64,000 nt of DNA from Vibrio sp. 10N.286.49.B3 (GCF_002873395.1 NZ_MCUV01000034.1:1-64000); one strand, 5' to 3'; shown: positions 8,748 through 17,409, counted from the first letter of the stretch. Notes: a model not told the origin generated them from the sequence alone. Numbers and translations: made by a program.

Positions 8748-9812
8748 ATGTCTGCAGCAGAAAAATCATCTAGAAAATTAAGCTTTTATATTATTGGTTT
8801 GATTCTAGCGGTTTGGTTATATAGCCTTTGGGCTGATCGTGTCACGCCAATGACGGGTGAAGCACGTGTACATTCTTATTTGGTCAGAGTTGCCTCTGAG
8901 GTTTCTGGTAATATTACTGAGGTAGATATTATTAATAATCAAGTGGTTGAAGCCGGTGATGTACTCTTCAGTATTGATCCAAGAAACTACCAGATAAGCT
9001 TGCAAACCGCTCAAGCTAATTTAGCGATGGCAGGGCAAAGTATTGGTGCGAATACCGCCGCTGTTGAAGTTGCTCAAGCTAAAGTGGTTGATGCCTTGGC
9101 TGCACGTAATAATGCCAAAGAGCAAGCCGCGCGGATTACAGAATTAGCGGGTAAAGGAGTATTAAGTCAATCGGATTTAGATAATGCCATTGAGTCTCGT
9201 GATCGTACACAAGCCAGTCTTAAAGTCGCTGAAGCATCGTTAGCGCAAGCCAAACAAAATTTAGGACCTGCGGGTGAAAATAACCCTCAAATTTTAGCGG
9301 CGATGGCTAACTTAGAAAAAGCACGCTTGGATTTGCAAAAAACTGCGGTTACAGCTCCTTCAAAGGGGATAGTGACAAATTTACAATTAACGGTTGGGCA
9401 GAAAGCAACAGCTGGATCACCGATGCTGACCTTTATCGATCCTCGTGAAGTTTGGATCTCTGCATTGGTACGCGAAAACTCACTAGAACATATTCGAGTT
9501 GGGAATACTGTTGAGATTGTTTTAGATGCGCTACCTGGTCGAGTATTAAGAGGAAAGGTAGAGAGTATTGGTTGGGGGACAGGGGGAAGTAATAATATTG
9601 ATCAATCGACCGGTTTTTTGACAGCAGATACCACTTCGCTTAGCGCCCAGCGTTACCCTGTAAACATTGTCTTTGATGCTGAAGATATTCCACACAATGT
9701 TCGTTACGGTTCTCAGGCGACGGTTGCATTTTTTACAGAAGAGAGTCGTTTTGGAGAGTGGCTTGCCAATATTTGGATGCGTATTCTAAGTGTGTGGACT
9801 TATGTTTCGTAG
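8748..9812 (+). CDS. HlyD/EmrA-type membrane fusion protein
   Basis: 354 aa periplasmic adaptor. A single N-terminal membrane segment (about 11-28) is followed by a biotinyl-lipoyl-like half (SGNITEVDIINNQVVEAGD), a coiled-coil hairpin rich in Ala/Gln/Lys (about 85-180) and the second lipoyl half (APSKGIVTNLQLTVGQ) before a beta-barrel domain. It precedes the DUF2955 gene, overlapping it by about 11 bases, so the two probably form one efflux unit, as in AaeA/AaeB. It follows the AraC gene after 66 bp. The outer-membrane partner is not in the window. Confidence 0.9.
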   Translation: MSAAEKSSRKLSFYIIGLILAVWLYSLWADRVTPMTGEARVHSYLVRVASEVSGNITEVDIINNQVVEAGDVLFSIDPRNYQISLQTAQANLAMAGQSIGANTAAVEVAQAKVVDALAARNNAKEQAARITELAGKGVLSQSDLDNAIESRDRTQASLKVAEASLAQAKQNLGPAGENNPQILAAMANLEKARLDLQKTAVTAPSKGIVTNLQLTVGQKATAGSPMLTFIDPREVWISALVRENSLEHIRVGNTVEIVLDALPGRVLRGKVESIGWGTGGSNNIDQSTGFLTADTTSLSAQRYPVNIVFDAEDIPHNVRYGSQATVAFFTEESRFGEWLANIWMRILSVWTYVS

Positions 9813-10809
9813 CCCTGCTAACTCAGTTATAAGAGTCGTCTTTTTTCCTATATTGTTGTTGTATTACTTACAATATTCAGCGGCTGCGATGCCTATTTTG
9901 GCCCCGATGTTTGTCGTGATATTTCTAACGATTATGCCATCTAGACCACCATTAAATATGCTGTTAAAGCTACTATTGATATTAGTTTTTATCAGCTTTG
10001 GGGTGGTCTTTTTTGCAGGGTTATTGATTGATTCGCCAACGGGGTTTGGTCTTTTTTGTTGGGCGTTATTGTTTCTGGGCTTTTATCGAAGTCATCATGA
10101 TCCAAAAGACTTTTTTGCAACGTTGTTATTAATGGTTGTGATCATTATGGTCGTGATGAGCATACAATTCGGAGCTCCGCTAAATGGTCTTCCTTGGTTG
10201 ATGTTTGAGGGGTTCATTACAGCCCTTGTGGTGACTTATCTTAGCTTTTTAATCTTTCCGGGTGATGAGCAAGATATTTTACCTGAAACACGAGTTAAGG
10301 AAGGAGCACAAACCCATATTGGTATTATTGCCTTTAAAGCGACAATGATGGGGGTTGCCTTGATCGCTTTAATGGGTTTTGGAAGCTCTCAAACAATGCT
10401 TATAGCTATGACCATTAGTAGTATGATCAAGCTGCCAAGCCCCACCGATTATCGAATATTTAGTCAAAATAAGATTGTAACGACTTCGGTAGGCATTTTA
10501 TTTACACTTCCTGTCATGATGCTATTTACTGTCGGCGTAGCAACATGGTTTTTGATTGGCGTATCACTATTTTGTGGACTGCAACTAGCATGTTACGCCA
10601 TTAGGAAGCAATGTCGTTCAACGATTTACCAGTTATTGTTTACAAACTTTGTCGTATTGACGTATCAAATCATTAAGCACCAAGCCGCTGATTCATTATC
10701 GGCCGAGTTCTTGCGTCTAATTTCAATTGTTATTGCCATTCTCATTGGTTCGTTGATCTTAAATATCACAAAACACAAATCACTTACCTTGCTCTCTCCT
10801 GAGAAGTAA
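9802..10809 (+). CDS. DUF2955 / FUSC-like membrane protein
   Basis: About 335 aa integral membrane protein with around ten hydrophobic segments arranged in two blocks (about 10-150 and 185-330) with a short cytoplasmic stretch between. It resembles DUF2955 proteins, relatives of the fusaric-acid/AaeB efflux family. The ATG at 9802 is preferred; a GTG at 9790 is possible. Translational overlap with the HlyD gene supports a two-component pump. Substrate unknown. Confidence 0.8.
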   Translation: MFRSPANSVIRVVFFPILLLYYLQYSAAAMPILAPMFVVIFLTIMPSRPPLNMLLKLLLILVFISFGVVFFAGLLIDSPTGFGLFCWALLFLGFYRSHHDPKDFFATLLLMVVIIMVVMSIQFGAPLNGLPWLMFEGFITALVVTYLSFLIFPGDEQDILPETRVKEGAQTHIGIIAFKATMMGVALIALMGFGSSQTMLIAMTISSMIKLPSPTDYRIFSQNKIVTTSVGILFTLPVMMLFTVGVATWFLIGVSLFCGLQLACYAIRKQCRSTIYQLLFTNFVVLTYQIIKHQAADSLSAEFLRLISIVIAILIGSLILNITKHKSLTLLSPEK

Positions 10810-10813
10810 AGAT

Positions 10814-10849
10814 AAGCCCGCTTTTATGATGTTAAGCAAAAGCGGGCTT
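10814..10849 (+). terminator. Strong hairpin after the efflux operon
   Basis: AAGCCCGCTTTT (10814-10825) pairs perfectly with AAAAGCGGGCTT (10838-10849) across 12 nt. No T-run follows beyond the stem, but position and GC core make it the likely end of the AraC-HlyD-DUF2955 unit. Confidence 0.7.
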
Positions 10850-11271
10850 GTAGACCAAATAACGAACAGTTTTTTAATTCTAATCGATATTATGAATATA
10901 ATTATCATTACCTAGTTGAATGTATTAACTTTTAATATTCACTAAGTTATAGGATTAGTATTAATTAATTGAGGCGTAGAAAAATTATTTCATAGGCTTA
11001 CTTTTCATCTATTGGGCGTATAAGTGCATAAAGGAAGGCTTAGATTTGTTACTCGTTAGCGAATGTAAGCGGCTAAGTTGAAAAAATAAGTATGAATATA
11101 ATTACGATAAGGGTATGAGTATTATCTCTTTGTGATACTCACCATGATTCATAAACTGTAAATACGATCTTACTTTTCTTAACTTGTTGATTTTAAATTA
11201 TTTTGTTCGGGTTCGGGTTCGGGGCTGGGAATTATTCTGCTAACTAGAAAGGGAATAGAAGGGAGATAATA
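10850..11271. other. AT-rich intergenic stretch with small repeats
   Basis: Part of a 670-bp gap. I see no long reading frame. It holds TATGAATATAATTA twice, exactly 200 bp apart (10891-10904 and 11091-11104), an inverted repeat TGAGTAT/ATACTCA (11116-11122 and 11135-11141), and three tandem copies of GTTCGG (11205-11222). A small RNA or control region is possible, but none is recognised. Confidence 0.4.
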
Positions 11272-11373
11272 ATGTGTGATGAGTGTATATGTAATCTACG
11301 CCTAATATTTATATATCTACTCCTCAGTAATTATTGTTTAATCCCTAAGGTTTATTATATTGGCGTCATTTAA
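11272..11373 (+). CDS. Possible 33-aa small membrane protein
   Basis: Too short for routine gene calling. The ATG sits six bases after a strong AAGGGAG (11259-11265). The product begins MCDECICN, a cysteine cluster (C2, C5, C7), and continues as a mostly hydrophobic segment of about 24 residues that could span the membrane. It ends 106 bp before the alkaline phosphatase gene. It may be a real small protein, a leader peptide or chance; no homologue is recognised. Confidence 0.35.
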   Translation: MCDECICNLRLIFIYLLLSNYCLIPKVYYIGVI

Positions 11374-11407
11374 TTAAGTTTATTTTAAAGGTTGATGTTT
11401 ATTATTT

Positions 11408-11432
11408 CTGAAATAATTGTGACATATTTCAG
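11408..11432. promoter_or_regulatory. Inverted repeat upstream of alkaline phosphatase
   Basis: CTGAAATA (11408-11415) and TATTTCAG (11425-11432) form a perfect 8-bp inverted repeat with a 9-nt centre containing TGTGA. It ends 47 bp before the start codon and could be an operator or 5'-leader hairpin. It does not match a Pho box convincingly. Confidence 0.35.
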
Positions 11433-11479
11433 GGGCATTATTTCCCCACTCGAAATAAATCACCAATAAGGAAAAAACA

Positions 11480-13039
11480 GTGATAAATAATAACCTAAAA
11501 TTTGGATTAATCTCTATTGCAATTGCGAGCGCTTTAGTTGGGTGTAATTCAAGTAATGATTCGGACGTTGAGCAAGGTACACAAGTTAAGAACATTATCG
11601 TTATGATTAACGATGGTGCTAGTGCATTCACTTGGGATATGGCGACTTATTGGAGTGATGGTAAGAAAACGAATGACACCAATTTGTACTCAGACATGGA
11701 TGTATTTTTGGGTATGTCAACTTATCCACTGAATACAGCAAGTGATGCCACTTTCGATGATATTTCAACAGTAAATTACGATAAAAATAAAGCTTGGGAG
11801 ACGATATTGTCTGATGAAGTCCAAGATAAAGATGGATATGAAGCGTATATTAAGGGCTATCAATATCTAAGAGATAATTACACTGATTCAGCCGCCTCTG
11901 GAACGGCTATTGCCACCGGAACGAAAACATATAATAACTCTATTGGTTTTGACAACTATGAGAAGCAGTTACCGAATATCACTCAAATAGCGAAGCAAAA
12001 TGGTTTCGCCACTGGTGTCGTTTCCTCTGTTCAAGTGTCTCATGCGACACCAGCAACATTCTCTGCACATAATCTATCTCGCAGGGATCAAGAAGCTATT
12101 TCGATAGATCAATTTACTAATAACTATGTGGATCTGTTAATGGGTGTAGGCCATCCCGACTACGATGATGTTGGTCAAAATATGGCATTTATGGAAGCTA
12201 ACGACCCTGATGGCTGTAGCGCTTATTGGGCATGTAACACTCGATACAACAACATTGACAAAGAGATATGGATAGCACTGAATAAGGGCGAGCAAACTCG
12301 TGAAGGTTACGATAAGCCTAACCGTTTAATCACCGATAAGACTCAGTTTGAACTTCTTGCGGAAAACAACTTGGATTTCGATCCTTCTCAACCTCTCATC
12401 GGTATTCCTAAAGTACGTAATACCTTACAGGCATCACGACCAGTTGAAATGGGATTCGATCCAAACATGCCAAGTGGCGTTGCTCAACTGCAAAGCGTTC
12501 CTAGCTTAGAAACTATGACCAAAGCAGCCCTAAACTACCTTGGAGCAAAAGATACAGGAATATTCCTCATGGTAGAAGGTGGGGCAACAGACTGGGCAGC
12601 TCATGATCATCAGCAAGGTCATCATAAAGTAAACTACCTGATTGAAGAAACGCATGACTTCAATCAATCAGTGGCTGCGGTAAAAGAGTGGGTTGAGGAA
12701 AACAGCTCTTGGGAAGAGACATTACTTATCGTTACGACAGACCACGGTAATGCGATGCCGCTAAGTATGCTTTCAGATCTACCTGAATATGCTTATGATA
12801 CGGTCGAAAACTTTGGTTTGGGTAATCCAGCTCTTGATGGTGTTAATGTGAAATTTTGGTCAACTCAACACACTAATGAACTGGTTCGCCTTTGGGCAAA
12901 GGGTTCACCTTCAAAAGAGCTTAATAACCACATCGTAGACAAAGATGAGAACTTTGCTAAATTCATTGGTCATAATAGCGATGGTGCGTACATTGATAAC
13001 ACTCATATTTTTGATGCTATCAAAGCCATCATTGAGTAA
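11480..13039 (+). CDS. Alkaline phosphatase, lipoprotein type
   Basis: 519 aa phosphomonoesterase of the PhoA superfamily. A lipoprotein signal (LVGC, Cys22) places it on the envelope. Metal ligand D45 lies in MINDGAS. The nucleophile is S137 in TDSAASGTA. Further ligand motifs are VEGGATDWAAHDH near 368 and TTDHGN near 420. The start is GTG, supported by AAGGA seven bases upstream; there is no competing ATG. It differs from E. coli PhoA by its lipid anchor and acidic insertions. It likely releases phosphate from organic esters outside the cell. Confidence 0.9.
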   Translation: MINNNLKFGLISIAIASALVGCNSSNDSDVEQGTQVKNIIVMINDGASAFTWDMATYWSDGKKTNDTNLYSDMDVFLGMSTYPLNTASDATFDDISTVNYDKNKAWETILSDEVQDKDGYEAYIKGYQYLRDNYTDSAASGTAIATGTKTYNNSIGFDNYEKQLPNITQIAKQNGFATGVVSSVQVSHATPATFSAHNLSRRDQEAISIDQFTNNYVDLLMGVGHPDYDDVGQNMAFMEANDPDGCSAYWACNTRYNNIDKEIWIALNKGEQTREGYDKPNRLITDKTQFELLAENNLDFDPSQPLIGIPKVRNTLQASRPVEMGFDPNMPSGVAQLQSVPSLETMTKAALNYLGAKDTGIFLMVEGGATDWAAHDHQQGHHKVNYLIEETHDFNQSVAAVKEWVEENSSWEETLLIVTTDHGNAMPLSMLSDLPEYAYDTVENFGLGNPALDGVNVKFWSTQHTNELVRLWAKGSPSKELNNHIVDKDENFAKFIGHNSDGAYIDNTHIFDAIKAIIE

Positions 13040-13094
13040 TTGCTAAATTTGATAGGAAAGGGGAGACTCTTTCCTATTTATTATGGAATAAGCT

Positions 13095-13592
13095 ATGAAA
13101 TTAAAATACCTAAGCTCTATTATCATCTTTTTAATTCCTTTTGCAGCTCAGGCTCAAATGTGTAAATCTGAAGACACCAAAGCAGACACGCATTTTTTAG
13201 AAATAGAGCCTGGTATTATTTTGGATCAAAGAACCAATCTGGAATGGCAGAAGTGCACTGTGGGTTTTACTGGACCTGATTGTAAAGGCGGCAATATCCA
13301 AACGTTTTCTCAAGAAACAGCCTTTAATAAAATTGTACAAATTAATAATCAATCACAGCATAAATGGAGATTACCAACGATTGAAGAGTTAGCTACTTTA
13401 GTTAAAAATGACTGTGTCGCACCAGCCATTGATATTAAGGCGTTTCCCAACACGCTAAGTTCATGGTATTGGAGTAGCACTGCCGATTATTCTTACTATG
13501 GTTATGTTGATTTTTCAGTCGGCTACATCGGAGAAGAAGATATGTACTTGTCTAATCCTATTCGACTTGTTAAAGAATCCGAAAAAAAGTAA
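13095..13592 (+). CDS. Secreted DUF1566 (Lcl C-terminal) domain protein
   Basis: 165 aa. A clear Sec signal peptide ends near residue 20 (FAAQA|Q). The rest is one DUF1566/Lcl domain: LDQRTNLEWQKC, then HKWRLPTIEEL and WYWSSTADYS, a C-type-lectin-like fold found in many surface proteins. Five cysteines in the mature part suggest disulfides. It lies 55 bp after the phosphatase and may be co-transcribed. The exact role is unknown. Confidence 0.8.
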   Translation: MKLKYLSSIIIFLIPFAAQAQMCKSEDTKADTHFLEIEPGIILDQRTNLEWQKCTVGFTGPDCKGGNIQTFSQETAFNKIVQINNQSQHKWRLPTIEELATLVKNDCVAPAIDIKAFPNTLSSWYWSSTADYSYYGYVDFSVGYIGEEDMYLSNPIRLVKESEKK

Positions 13593-13683
13593 CTCGAGTC
13601 TAGAGCCCTTTTAAGCTGAACATTTTTAAAACGACTATCCCCTTCACCAGCTAGCTTCAATATGATGGGTTATTTTTAACCAG

Positions 13684-13716
13684 ATTAACCCTCAACCGTA
13701 ATGGCTGAGGGTTAAT
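13684..13716. terminator. Bidirectional terminator hairpin
   Basis: ATTAACCCTCA (13684-13694) pairs perfectly with TGAGGGTTAAT (13706-13716) over an 11-nt loop, between two convergent genes. Flanks are A/T-rich on both sides, so it can serve the DUF1566 gene and the reductase gene. Confidence 0.65.
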
Positions 13717-13744
13717 ATTAATTTCGTAAACTTTTACTTATACT

Positions 13745-15448
13745 TTAAGCCTTGGCAAACTGATAAGTACGATAGCCACCAATTAGGTTGCGGGCTTTAA
13801 AGCCATTGTTGACTAATTGACGGTAAGCTACGTTACCACGTAACCCAACTTGGCAATAAATAACGATTTCCTTGTCTTTTGGCAGTTCATCCATTCTATG
13901 ACGCAACTCATCCACAGGGATATTGATTGCACCTTCTATGAAACCAACGTTTTCTAATTCACCTGGATTACGAACATCCAGTAACAGTTGGTCTTCATTC
14001 AAATCATCCACTTCATCAAAGTGGATAGGGGTCGCATCGCCTTTGATTATATTGTTAGCAACGAAAGCAGCTTGGTTAATGACATCTTTTGCACTGCCAT
14101 ACGGTGGCGCATAAGTAAGCTCTAAGTGTTGAAGCTGTTCAACCGTCATGCCAGCACGTTGAGCGACAGCCATAATATCAATTCGCTTATCAACGCCATC
14201 TTTACCAGCAGCCTGCGCGCCAAATATCTTGCCAGTTTGCGGATCAAATAGCATTTTGAATGAAACGATTTCCGCACCAGGGTAATAACTCGCATGACTG
14301 GCGGTATGGACGTACACTTTTTCAAAAGTCACCCCATCACGGATCAATTGTTTCTCATTTTTACCCGTTGAGGCGACCGCTAAATCGAAAATCTTACAAA
14401 TAGCCGTACCTTGTGTTCCTTGGTAGCTTTCGTTGCGACCAAACATGTTATCAGCTGCCATGCGACCTTGACGGTTTGCAGGGCCTGCAAGCGGGACTAA
14501 GGTTTGATTGCCAGTAACAAAATCGGCTTCTTCAATGGCATCGCCCACAGCGTAAATAGCAGGATCGCTGGTTTGCATGGTTGGTGTTGTCCAGATACCA
14601 CCTAGCTCACCAATTTTTAGATCGGCATTAACGGCTAATGATGTTTCAGGGCGCACACCAATCGCCATAATAAGCAGATCGGTTTTTAATGTTTCACCTG
14701 TGCTTAATGCAAGATTTAGATGACCATTGATGTGTTGATGTTCAGCTTGCTCACCAGAGTCGGCATGGGCAATGTGTGCTTCTGAAACATATTCAACACC
14801 AGAGAGCGCTGTGCCCAATCTTAAATCAATACCATGATTGCGAATTTCAGCATGGGCAAAGCCAGCCATCTCTTTATCAACCGGGGTCATGACTTGATCG
14901 GCAAGCTCAAGAAGGGTGGTTTTAATACCTCGCTGGTGGAAAGCTTCCATCATTTCAAGGCCAATAAAACCTCCACCGACTACGGTTGCATGCTCAACAT
15001 TGTTGGTGGCGATGGTATTTAGAATTCGATCCATATCCGGAATGTTACGCAACGAATGGGTTAGTGGATTTTGAATGCCTGGAATAGGTGGAACAATAGG
15101 ACCAGCACCAGGACTTAATAGCAGGAAGTCATAAGTTTCAACATAAGAGCTTCCATCAAGCAGATTCTTAACACTGACCGTTTTAGCTTGTCGATCAATA
15201 CTGATCACTTCGTTCATGACACGGACATCAACATTAAAACGTGCAAGAAAGCTTTCCGGGGTTTGGAGCAAGAGTTTACTACGATCAGTGATATCTCCAC
15301 CGATGTGGTAGGGTAAACCACAGTTAGCAAACGAAACGAAGCTACCACGCTCAAACATAATAATTTCAGCATCTTCGCTTAACCGACGAGCTCGGGCTGC
15401 TGCTGATGCACCACCTGCAACGCCACCAACTATTAAGATTTTTGTCAT
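13745..15448 (-). CDS. NADH-dependent persulfide / CoA-disulfide reductase with rhodanese domain
   Basis: 567 aa flavoprotein. The FAD-binding motif GGVAGGASAAARARR is at the N terminus. The redox-active C43 lies in SFANCGLPY, the position used by CoA-disulfide reductases. A pyridine-nucleotide domain and dimerisation domain follow. The C-terminal rhodanese (about 465-567) carries its cysteine C532 in IYCQVGLRG. This layout matches the Shewanella NPSR type, which reduces CoA persulfides and polysulfide. GGAG precedes the ATG. Divergence from a YeeE/YedE pair supports a sulfane-sulfur role. Confidence 0.9.
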   Translation of the reverse strand: MTKILIVGGVAGGASAAARARRLSEDAEIIMFERGSFVSFANCGLPYHIGGDITDRSKLLLQTPESFLARFNVDVRVMNEVISIDRQAKTVSVKNLLDGSSYVETYDFLLLSPGAGPIVPPIPGIQNPLTHSLRNIPDMDRILNTIATNNVEHATVVGGGFIGLEMMEAFHQRGIKTTLLELADQVMTPVDKEMAGFAHAEIRNHGIDLRLGTALSGVEYVSEAHIAHADSGEQAEHQHINGHLNLALSTGETLKTDLLIMAIGVRPETSLAVNADLKIGELGGIWTTPTMQTSDPAIYAVGDAIEEADFVTGNQTLVPLAGPANRQGRMAADNMFGRNESYQGTQGTAICKIFDLAVASTGKNEKQLIRDGVTFEKVYVHTASHASYYPGAEIVSFKMLFDPQTGKIFGAQAAGKDGVDKRIDIMAVAQRAGMTVEQLQHLELTYAPPYGSAKDVINQAAFVANNIIKGDATPIHFDEVDDLNEDQLLLDVRNPGELENVGFIEGAINIPVDELRHRMDELPKDKEIVIYCQVGLRGNVAYRQLVNNGFKARNLIGGYRTYQFAKA

Positions 15449-15515
15449 TCTTTACTCCAAAAGCTTATCATTTACGAATGAATTTTTAGGTCTGTTTAAT
15501 AACATAATACTTTAA

Positions 15516-15531
15516 ATTAGCTTTGTCTAAT
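15516..15531. promoter_or_regulatory. Operator-like palindrome 1 (ATTAG-N6-CTAAT)
   Basis: ATTAG-CTTTGT-CTAAT. It covers the -35 element (TTGTCT, 15523-15528) of the promoter for the YeeE/YedE pair and lies upstream of a possible -10 (TATTAT on the minus strand, 15504-15509) of the reductase gene. It repeats exactly 31 bp downstream. An ArsR-type persulfide sensor (BigR/SqrR/YgaV group) is a reasonable guess. Confidence 0.6.
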
Positions 15532-15551
15532 GTTAATCTAATTAATATTAG
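15523..15551 (+). promoter_or_regulatory. Sigma-70 promoter for YeeE/YedE pair
   Basis: TTGTCT (15523-15528), 17-bp spacer, TATTAG (15546-15551). Each hexamer overlaps one of the two identical palindromes, the arrangement expected for tight repression. Confidence 0.5.
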
Positions 15552-15562
15552 CATTTTCTAAT
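15547..15562. promoter_or_regulatory. Operator-like palindrome 2 (ATTAG-N6-CTAAT)
   Basis: ATTAG-CATTTT-CTAAT, the same half-sites and spacing as the site at 15516-15531, 31 bp further on. It covers the -10 element. Because it reaches 15562, it argues that translation starts at 15585 and not at the ATG at 15561. Confidence 0.6.
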
Positions 15563-15584
15563 GAAAAGAACGTTGGAGATTAAA

Positions 15585-15998
15585 ATGGCAATACCATGGG
15601 ATTCATTATTTGGTGGTGTATTACTCGGAATTTCAGCAACAATTCTCTTGCTATTTAATGGCAAAATAGCAGGAATTAGTGGGATTTTATCCGGTTTATT
15701 AACCCCTAAAAGCCAAAACTTCTCTTGGCAACTGATTTTTATATTAGGTCTGGTTGCTGGTGGTACGACTGGCGTCTATCTATTCGGTCTTGATGTACCG
15801 ACAAGTTATGCCACTAGCCCTATTGGTTTAGTTATCGCGGGTTTGCTCGTTGGTTTAGGCACTCGCATCGGTAATGGTTGTACGAGTGGGCATGGTATTT
15901 GTGGTATAGGTAGAGGCTCTAAGCGTTCTATTGTCGCCACGATGACCTTTATGCTGACAGCCGCAATCGTTGTTTTTCTTCGTTTACACATTTTGTAG
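15585..15998 (+). CDS. YeeE/YedE family sulfur transporter, first half
   Basis: About 137 aa with four or five hydrophobic segments. The conserved [11 protein letters not shown] motif carries the cysteines thought to relay sulfur in YeeE/YedE (thiosulfate) carriers. The ATG at 15585 has GGAG at 15575-15578; an upstream ATG at 15561 lies inside an operator-like palindrome. It works with the next gene, which encodes the second half (PmpA/PmpB-like split form). It is divergent from the persulfide reductase. Confidence 0.85.
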   Translation: MAIPWDSLFGGVLLGISATILLLFNGKIAGISGILSGLLTPKSQNFSWQLIFILGLVAGGTTGVYLFGLDVPTSYATSPIGLVIAGLLVGLGTRIGNGCTSGHGICGIGRGSKRSIVATMTFMLTAAIVVFLRLHIL

Positions 15999-16012
15999 GG
16001 TAGGAGGGTTTT

Positions 16013-16444
16013 ATGAATTCTTTGTTGTTTAAATTAGTCGCTTTACTCTCTGGTGTATTGTTTGGTCTGGGTATGGTGATATCTGGTATGGCTGACCCAA
16101 GTAAAGTCGTGGGCTTTTTAGATGTTGCTGGCAATTGGGATCCAAGCTTGGCGTTTGTTATGGGTGGTGCATTAGCCGTGTTTGCTCCCGCTTACTTTTT
16201 TATCATCAAGCCAAGAAAGCAGCCTGTCAACAATGAGACTTTTAATATCTCAAGCAAAGTGACACTGGATAAGCCGCTATTAATAGGTAGTGCGATGTTT
16301 GGTTTAGGCTGGGGGATAGCTGGTCTTTGTCCTGGACCCGTTGTTGCTTCACTTGGTTTAGCGAATGGCGACGCTTGGCTATTTATGCTGGCGATGTTTG
16401 TGGGCTTTAAGCTTGCTGCTGGGATCTCCTCTCGCTTGAACTAA
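16013..16444 (+). CDS. YeeE/YedE family sulfur transporter, second half (DUF6691-type)
   Basis: 143 aa with about four membrane segments. [14 protein letters not shown] near residue 24 and [11 protein letters not shown] near 107 are family signatures, the latter with a conserved cysteine. GGAGG precedes the ATG by about eight bases. It follows the first half after 14 bp, so the pair is one transport unit. The likely cargo is thiosulfate or another sulfane-sulfur species, inferred from family and neighbours. Confidence 0.85.
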   Translation: MNSLLFKLVALLSGVLFGLGMVISGMADPSKVVGFLDVAGNWDPSLAFVMGGALAVFAPAYFFIIKPRKQPVNNETFNISSKVTLDKPLLIGSAMFGLGWGIAGLCPGPVVASLGLANGDAWLFMLAMFVGFKLAAGISSRLN

Positions 16445-16474
16445 TCAATCTTTCATTTAGTCGTAAGCGAGAGG
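16428..16474. terminator. Hairpin straddling the second YeeE/YedE stop codon
   Basis: CCTCTCGCTT (16428-16437) pairs perfectly with AAGCGAGAGG (16465-16474) over a 27-nt loop. It lies between convergent genes; TTCTTGTTT follows on the plus strand. Confidence 0.45.
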
Positions 16475-16482
16475 CTTCTTGT

Positions 16483-17409
16483 TTACTTCACTGTGCTACT
16501 GACAGGGCAATGGTCACTGAGTTGGTAGCGCAGCATGTCATCTCCTTCATAGACGTTCTGTGTCGTTGCTGTCGCGGTGAGATCAGGGCTTACGATAATA
16601 TGATCAATCAAGCTACGAAACTTATGGGTCTTATTCGGGTCACGATTAGAGCGAACCTTACAATTTGCTTGAGTCTTCTGTGTTACCAGTTCTGGCATTT
16701 TATTTACTTTATCGGTCATATCTTGCCATAACCAATCTCTTGAGCGTTGATTCTTACTTGAGAAGGCTAGGTTATGATTAAAGTCGCCTAATAGGATGTA
16801 GCTCTCTTGAGCTTGTTCTTTATCGCGTAGCCAATTTCCAATCACCTGTCCTTGTTGCTTAAGGGTCTTACACGACGCATGGCTACTATTATATCGACCA
16901 CTACAGCCAGCTTTTAAATGGACAGAGAGTAGCTGAATACGTTGCTGATTATCACGATGTAGTTGGATTTGAGTTGCAAAACGTAATTTACTTCTGCTAT
17001 TGGCTAATAAAGGCAGGTCACTTAAGTTAGAGACTTGCCAGCTTTTATGTACAGCAAAGCCGGTATATTGATTTATGCCATTAAACTGTTGGTTGCGGTG
17101 GCTAGGTTGGGAACGCGTTGACATAAAGATTTGATAGTCATTGCCGATCACTTTTTGAATCGCTGTAATACTATCGACTTCTTGAAAGGCTAATACATCT
17201 GGATTTATTTTTTGAAAATAGCGCGCTAACTTTTCAAAGTCTTTTTCTGTACGTGCACTCGCTGGAAAACGCGGATCGGGTGTCGTAGTTAGCCATTCAA
17301 TGTTCCAACTCGTCACTTTTATCTCTTTTGCGACAGCTGAATTAAAAAGACTAAAAAAGATTGACACAGAGAGTAAGAACGGGATACCAAAAGTAATTTT
17401 CACATTCAT
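16483..17409 (-). CDS. Secreted endonuclease/exonuclease/phosphatase family protein
   Basis: 308 aa, DNase I-like fold. A signal peptide ends around residue 27 (SAVA|K). Catalytic motifs in order: SWNIEWL near 34, LAFQEVDS near 75, GDFNHNLA near 210, LIDHIIVSPD near 264 and LSDHCPV near the end, covering the metal and catalytic Asn, Glu, Asp and His residues. AAGGAAATGA precedes the ATG. A role in extracellular nucleic-acid breakdown or biofilm DNA is likely; the exact substrate is unknown. Confidence 0.85.
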   Translation of the reverse strand: MNVKITFGIPFLLSVSIFFSLFNSAVAKEIKVTSWNIEWLTTTPDPRFPASARTEKDFEKLARYFQKINPDVLAFQEVDSITAIQKVIGNDYQIFMSTRSQPSHRNQQFNGINQYTGFAVHKSWQVSNLSDLPLLANSRSKLRFATQIQLHRDNQQRIQLLSVHLKAGCSGRYNSSHASCKTLKQQGQVIGNWLRDKEQAQESYILLGDFNHNLAFSSKNQRSRDWLWQDMTDKVNKMPELVTQKTQANCKVRSNRDPNKTHKFRSLIDHIIVSPDLTATATTQNVYEGDDMLRYQLSDHCPVSSTVK

